From NCBI GenBank assembly GCA_965214325.1, contig CBDCBG010000006.1, positions 4,588,001-4,652,000 on the forward strand: a stretch of 64,000 nucleotides of DNA. Direction: 5' to 3'. The position numbers and the translations under genes are program-made. Shown here piece after piece: positions 60,406 through 64,000 of this stretch. Within the stretch, counting starts at the first letter, position 1; each line of letters starts with the position of its first letter. The stretch comes from JAJEFO01 sp965214325 (lineage in GTDB: Bacteria; Pseudomonadota; Alphaproteobacteria; Rhodobacterales; Rhodobacteraceae). The notes under the pieces are model-generated. The model was not told the origin of the DNA. It saw only the letters and a list, made by a program, of their open reading frames with translations, and made no database searches.

Positions 60406-61431
60406 CTCACGCTTGCGCCGCCGCTCCTCGCGCAGCCTCGGGTTCAGGCAGACCATCAGCCGCTCGCCGGGGAAGTCCGGGCCCGTGATCTCCGCCACCG
60501 CGTCGGGAACCAGCGCCTCGGGCGCCAGAGGGGCCGGGACGCCAGGGCCGGCGGCCTTCAGCAGCTTTCGGATGTCCGCGGTCCTCAGGGCCGAGATCCA
60601 GTCGAGCCCCGCAGGCTCGAGGTCCCTGCGGATCCGCGCCGTCGTCAGCATCCCCCTGTCGCCCACGAGCGCGACGCGCGCGATGCCGAAGCGCTTCCGG
60701 ACCTTGTCCACCTGGCCCGCCACCGTGGACGGGTCCCCGGCGTTGCCGGCGAACACCTCCACCGCCACCGGGCAGCCGTCCGCCGCGCACAGAAGCCCGT
60801 AGGTGACCTGCATCTTCCCCTTCTTCCCGTCCCGGTTGTGGCCGAAGGCGGCCAGGGGGCAGCACCGTCCCTCCAGGTAGCTTGATGACACGTCATAAAG
60901 AATCAGCGTGTTGCCGCCCTTCAGGTGCCTGTTGGCCAGGCTCCTCTCGATCCAGGGCTGGCGCTCCAGAAGCCAGTCGAGCATGTCCAGCATCTCGTTG
61001 CCGGTGACGGGGCCGAGCCCGAGCACGGCCCCGAGGCTGGTCGACGCGGTCTCGGGATCGAGGGCCCGTGCAGTGGCGAGCTTGGAGGCCGGCTCGATGA
61101 TCCTTGCGACGACCGCCGCCACGGCGAGGTCCCGCATGCGGCCCGGCACCCGGTGCAGGACGCGGACCATTCCGATCCGGCGCAGGGTGCCGAGGGCGGC
61201 GGCGACATGGCCGTGGGGCCGGGACCGGCGGATGGCGAAGACGTCCTCGGGCCGGGCGACGGCGACGCCGCCGTCGAACAGGGCCCTGACGCCGTCGATG
61301 ATGTGGGGCGGCAGCTGGGTGAGGTTGGCGAGGGTCTTCTTCCTGAGGCGTCCGTCCTCGCGCCAGGCCTTGCGGATGAGGATCGTGGGCCGGCTGTTGC
61401 GGTTCGGGATGGTCTCGAGATGGAACGACAT
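60406..61431 (-). pseudogene. IS1634-family transposase #2, N-terminal piece
   Basis: Starts MSFHLETIPNRNSRPTILIR at 61431. Seen: VLGLGPVTGNEMLDMLDWLL, LILYDVSSSYLEGRCCPLAA, MQVTYGLLCAADGCPVAVEV and LVGDRGMLTTARIRRDL. The frame runs into the ISKra4-B end at ~60396, which truncates the protein at ~345 residues. Confidence 0.9.
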
Positions 61432-61599
61432 GGAACACCGATATGTTGTGTGTTCCCTTCATTATGGCACAACGGGGGGCATCCTGTCAACTTACATGTA
61501 ACATGAATCCCGGATTATGCCCTTCCCGGATCCCGGAATCCGGCCCGGGTCCAAAGGCTTGCGCACCTTCAATCCCGTTTTGTTCTTCCAAAAGCTCCG

Positions 61600-61632
61600 A
61601 CTAGCCGGGCCACCTGTTCGGTTGCCGCGAAA
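61600..61632 (+). repeat. Left 33-bp flanking direct repeat of IS1634 #3
   Basis: Begins ACTAGCCGGGCCACCTGTTC and ends GCCGCGAAA directly at the IS left end. It differs from the right copy (63582-63614) at one position (T versus C). Confidence 0.85.
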
Positions 61633-63580
61633 TCTTGAGTTCAGACCTATTCGCTTGCAAGCGTCTGAAATCATTGAGTCCGCTTTCGAGAAAGGGCACT
61701 GCATTTCGGCGCTCCCGGCGCCGCCATCCGGGCAGGTCGGCCCGTCAGGTCCGCTTTTTCCGCTCCCGTCGCTCGTAGGCGAACGGCGCCGGGTTCCACT
61801 TCAGCCCCAGCGTGCGGTAGATTCGTCGCGCGTCGGACGACGCCGCGCTTGGCAGGCCGAACGTCCTCGACCGCCTGGCATCGTGCAGGATGCCGATCTG
61901 CAGGTCGTTCAGCGCCCGCCGGATCCGGTCCGGGCTCATCCGGTGCCCCTGGACCGCCAGCCGGTGGCGCACGTGCTGGAGGCAGCAGAAGGCCATGTAG
62001 CAGATGGCGATGTGCGCCCGCACCCGGCGCTCCTTCCGGTGGAAGACCGGCCGGATCCTCAGGTCGTGCTTGTTGGCGCGGAAGCAGGCCTCGATTTCCG
62101 ACAGCCTGCGGTACTGGACGACCAGGTCGCGCGGGTCGGCCTCGTCGCAGCCCCAGGCCACGATCCCCCGAAGCCCGTCCCAGCGGGCCGCCTCGGCCAC
62201 CTTCGCCTCGTCGAGGCGCACCTTCCCGTCGGGGAAGTCGAGAAACCGGGCGGCGCCGCGGTTGCTCAGCGAGGCCGGGGTGTCGCCGGTCTCCAGCCTG
62301 GCGCGCAGCTTCTCGACCCGGCGCTCCCGTTCGCGGGCGTCCTTGCGGGCGCGCTTCGGCGAATGGGTGACGATCAGCCTGCGCTCGCCGTCCTCGACGC
62401 ACTGATAGCTTCCGATCGACCGCGCGCATTCGTCCCGGCCCCACTGGACGTAGGCGTCCGGGTCGAGGATCCGGCGCTTCTGCGTCGCCGGACGGGACTT
62501 CAGGCGGGCGCCGAGGATGCAGGGCGTGCCCCGCGCCTGCAGCGCCGCCTCGTTGTCCTTGCTGATCATCCCCGCGTCGGCCACCACCGTGAACCGCACC
62601 CCGGCATGGTCGCGCTCCAGCGCCTCGAGCGCCGTCACGAGGGTGTGGCCCTCGCAGGTGCTGCCCGGAAACAGCTCGTAGCCGACCGGCAGGCCCTCCG
62701 CCGTCACCAGAAGGGCGAACACGACCTGCACCCGGTGCGGCTTGCCGTCCTTGCTGCAGCCCTTGAGCCGCAGGCCGTCCTCCCTGTCGCTCTCGAAATA
62801 CAGGCTCGTCGTGTCGTGGAAGATCGCCGTCAGAGGCTCCGGCAGCAGGGTCTTCGCGACCTCCAGCGACCGGCGGCGGATCGCCTTGATCCGCCCGTCG
62901 TCGAGCATGTCCATGCTGCGGCAGACGCAGTCCAGGTCCAGCGCCAGCTCGCCATGGGCGTCGAGTTCGCGAACCGTGGCGCGCTTGGACAGCGGCCGGG
63001 CGATCCGCGCGAGCACGAGCTCCTTGACGATGCGGTTGGCGCTCGCCCGGCGCGCCCCGAACAGGCGGTCCCAGCCGAGAAGGTCGTAGACGGCGCCGAA
63101 GGCCTCCCGGACCCCGACGACGACCCGGCTCTCCTCGCGGCAGTCGGCCAGGTCGGTCCCGAACGGCGCGGGATCGCGGACCGCGCGCCGGGACTGCTCG
63201 ATGAGATCGACGAATTCCTTCGGCGAGAACAGGGCGGTTCGGGAGCCGTCGGCGTCGCGCATCTCCTCGATGACGAGGCGGGCGAGGCCTTCGAGCTGTT
63301 CGAGCTGGGCCGCGCTGGTCGCGGTGCCGACATGGCGCAGGACGCGCTGGCGGACCTTGCCGCCGCTGCGCACGGACTTGACGACCTGGACCTTGACGCG
63401 GTCGCCGGGGAGCTTCTTCCTTCGCACGAACATGGGTGGATGATGGCAGCGGGCGGGCGCGTGTCAAGAGACAACACGACCGAGGGCACTACAACGCCAA
63501 TCTCGCCCTCCGGGGCCAGAAGAATCAACTATACAAGGCTCCCCGAAGTCGAGAGTCCGGTAAAAGGTCTGAACTCAAGA
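61633..63580 (-). mobile_element. IS1634-family element #3
   Basis: 1948 bp bounded by 15-bp perfect inverted repeats TCTTGAGTTCAGACC (61633-61647 and complement at 63566-63580). Flanked by ~33-bp direct repeats. IS1634 of Mycoplasma is known for unusually long, variable target duplications, so these repeats are best read as the target duplication. Carries one intact transposase gene. Confidence 0.88.
61745..63433 (-). CDS. IS1634-family transposase #3
   Basis: 562 residues from ATG 63433 (MFVRRKKLPGDRVKVQVVKS). DDE-type core: AIFHDTTSLYFESDRED, KPHRVQVVFALLVTAEGLPV, ELFPGSTCEGHTLVTALEAL, VVADAGMISKDNEAALQA and the C-terminal LSEIEACFRANKHDLRIRPV with the expected catalytic Glu. HIAICYMAFCCLQHVRHRLA follows. 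It is the only uninterrupted IS1634-type gene in the window. Confidence 0.9.
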   Translation of the reverse strand: MFVRRKKLPGDRVKVQVVKSVRSGGKVRQRVLRHVGTATSAAQLEQLEGLARLVIEEMRDADGSRTALFSPKEFVDLIEQSRRAVRDPAPFGTDLADCREESRVVVGVREAFGAVYDLLGWDRLFGARRASANRIVKELVLARIARPLSKRATVRELDAHGELALDLDCVCRSMDMLDDGRIKAIRRRSLEVAKTLLPEPLTAIFHDTTSLYFESDREDGLRLKGCSKDGKPHRVQVVFALLVTAEGLPVGYELFPGSTCEGHTLVTALEALERDHAGVRFTVVADAGMISKDNEAALQARGTPCILGARLKSRPATQKRRILDPDAYVQWGRDECARSIGSYQCVEDGERRLIVTHSPKRARKDARERERRVEKLRARLETGDTPASLSNRGAARFLDFPDGKVRLDEAKVAEAARWDGLRGIVAWGCDEADPRDLVVQYRRLSEIEACFRANKHDLRIRPVFHRKERRVRAHIAICYMAFCCLQHVRHRLAVQGHRMSPDRIRRALNDLQIGILHDARRSRTFGLPSAASSDARRIYRTLGLKWNPAPFAYERRERKKRT

Positions 63581-63581
63581 A

Positions 63582-63614
63582 ACTAGCCGGGCCACCTGTT
63601 CGGTCGCCGCGAAA
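63582..63614 (+). repeat. Right 33-bp flanking direct repeat of IS1634 #3
   Basis: Same sequence as 61600-61632 apart from one C/T difference near its centre. The identity continues for two bases (TC) that are also the first IS bases on the left. Confidence 0.85.
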
Positions 63615-64000
63615 TCACGCGCAGTTCAGGTCCTGCACCCTCATGGCTGCCGGATGCACAAGCGTCCAGCAATCACGCCGCCCAGTTGGATGGCTCTGAA
63701 TCGATACGCCCTCGAAACGACACGACGGGTTCGAGCATGCTGGATTTTCTTGTCCAGCCGCCATGACGGGCACACATCAGTGCCGCGAAGGAAGGCGGGG
63801 AACTTCCTCGCCGCCGAGACGCTCGCCGCGCCACAGTACGCGCGGAATCCACCGGAAAGTCGCCGCACAGAAGAAACCGGACGGTCAGTCCGCGTCTCCG
63901 TCAGCCTGAGGCGTCGGCCGAACCGTGTCTCGAAGCCTATCGGAAGCATCGCGACACCACGCAACCAACGGCGTACCTCTCGGCACAGAGGAATATGAAT
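63615..64000. other. Right-edge region without a recognised gene
   Basis: About 385 bp. Open frames exist on both strands but their translations are Arg-rich and match nothing I know. No RNA gene or repeat is visible. Confidence 0.4.

Noticed and set aside
57927..61500. ACATGTAA as inverted ends of IS1634 #2
   Set aside because: Only 8 bp, itself near-palindromic, and no target duplication flanks it, so the ends remain undefined.
61517..63586. 689-codon plus-strand open frame opposite IS1634 transposase #3
   Set aside because: Spans the IS ends and has low-complexity composition; the minus-strand gene has clear DDE motifs.
1..64000. CRISPR arrays, tRNA or rRNA genes, prophage structural genes
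   Set aside because: No regularly spaced repeats and no recognisable tRNA or rRNA segments or phage genes were seen on either strand. The only short tandem arrays are the IS21 end repeats.

Overview
The window looks like a GC-rich (by eye well over 60 %) alphaproteobacterial chromosome. The evidence is the B12-dependent ribonucleotide reductase, the ilvB-ilvN pair, a Bpt/Ate-type aminoacyl-tRNA-protein transferase followed by RDD and DUF2852 genes (an arrangement I know from Rhodobacterales-like genomes), Tat-exported sugar-binding proteins and many GTG/TTG starts. Nine insertion sequences in 64 kb, three of them nested, plus at least seven decayed genes suggest a genome in recent IS expansion and decay, as in host-associated or bottlenecked lineages. 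That lifestyle is an inference.

Layout. 1-6952 is conserved core: the nrdJ 3' part, ilvB-ilvN (minus strand) with a leader-peptide attenuator that can be read base by base, bpt, an RDD membrane protein and a DUF2852 protein. 7100-26100 is an IS-torn accessory region: a hipA remnant, an ISKra4-family element (ISKra4-A, copy 1), a DapA-like lyase with an aldehyde dehydrogenase, an FAD oxidoreductase gene split by an IS1634-family element that is itself split by an IS21-family element, two SDRs, a frameshifted MttB-like methyltransferase, a DUF2147 protein, a HigBA-like toxin-antitoxin pair with a 12-base homopolymer, a YbaK-like deacylase, and ISKra4-B copy 1. 26107-36408 holds catabolic genes: an SGNH hydrolase with a carnitine-dehydrogenase/thioesterase fusion, uronate dehydrogenase, a sterol-desaturase-family protein, a decayed 3-hydroxyisobutyrate-type dehydrogenase, then an overlapping run of acyl-CoA dehydrogenase, SDR, DUF993 protein and sugar-phosphate isomerase/epimerase.

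36559-46996 is a TetR-controlled sugar-type ABC transporter locus (binding protein, permease, ATPase split by an IS110-family element, permease, zinc alcohol dehydrogenase, cupin) followed by a GMC oxidoreductase. 47092-52250 holds two aldo/keto reductases, a fused CoA-transferase, an enoyl-CoA hydratase, a Dabb protein and a decayed MaoC gene. 52654-57615 has ISKra4-A copy 2 and a PfkB kinase / SorC regulator / HAD phosphatase module. 57945-63580 is an IS pile-up: an IS1634-type transposase gene split by ISKra4-B copy 2, then a third IS1634-type element flanked by about 33-bp direct repeats.

How it fits together. Four matching 16-bp palindromes (GTAACC-N4-GGTTAC type) lie directly upstream of the acyl-CoA dehydrogenase operon, both aldo/keto reductases and the CoA-transferase operon. 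They tie genes 20 kb apart into one probable regulon for CoA-linked carbon catabolism of an unidentified substrate. The ABC transporter has its own palindrome over the promoter shared with the tetR gene. Insertion and decay have disabled several parts of this machinery: the transporter ATPase, the FAD oxidoreductase, the MaoC hydratase and the hydroxyisobutyrate-type dehydrogenase.
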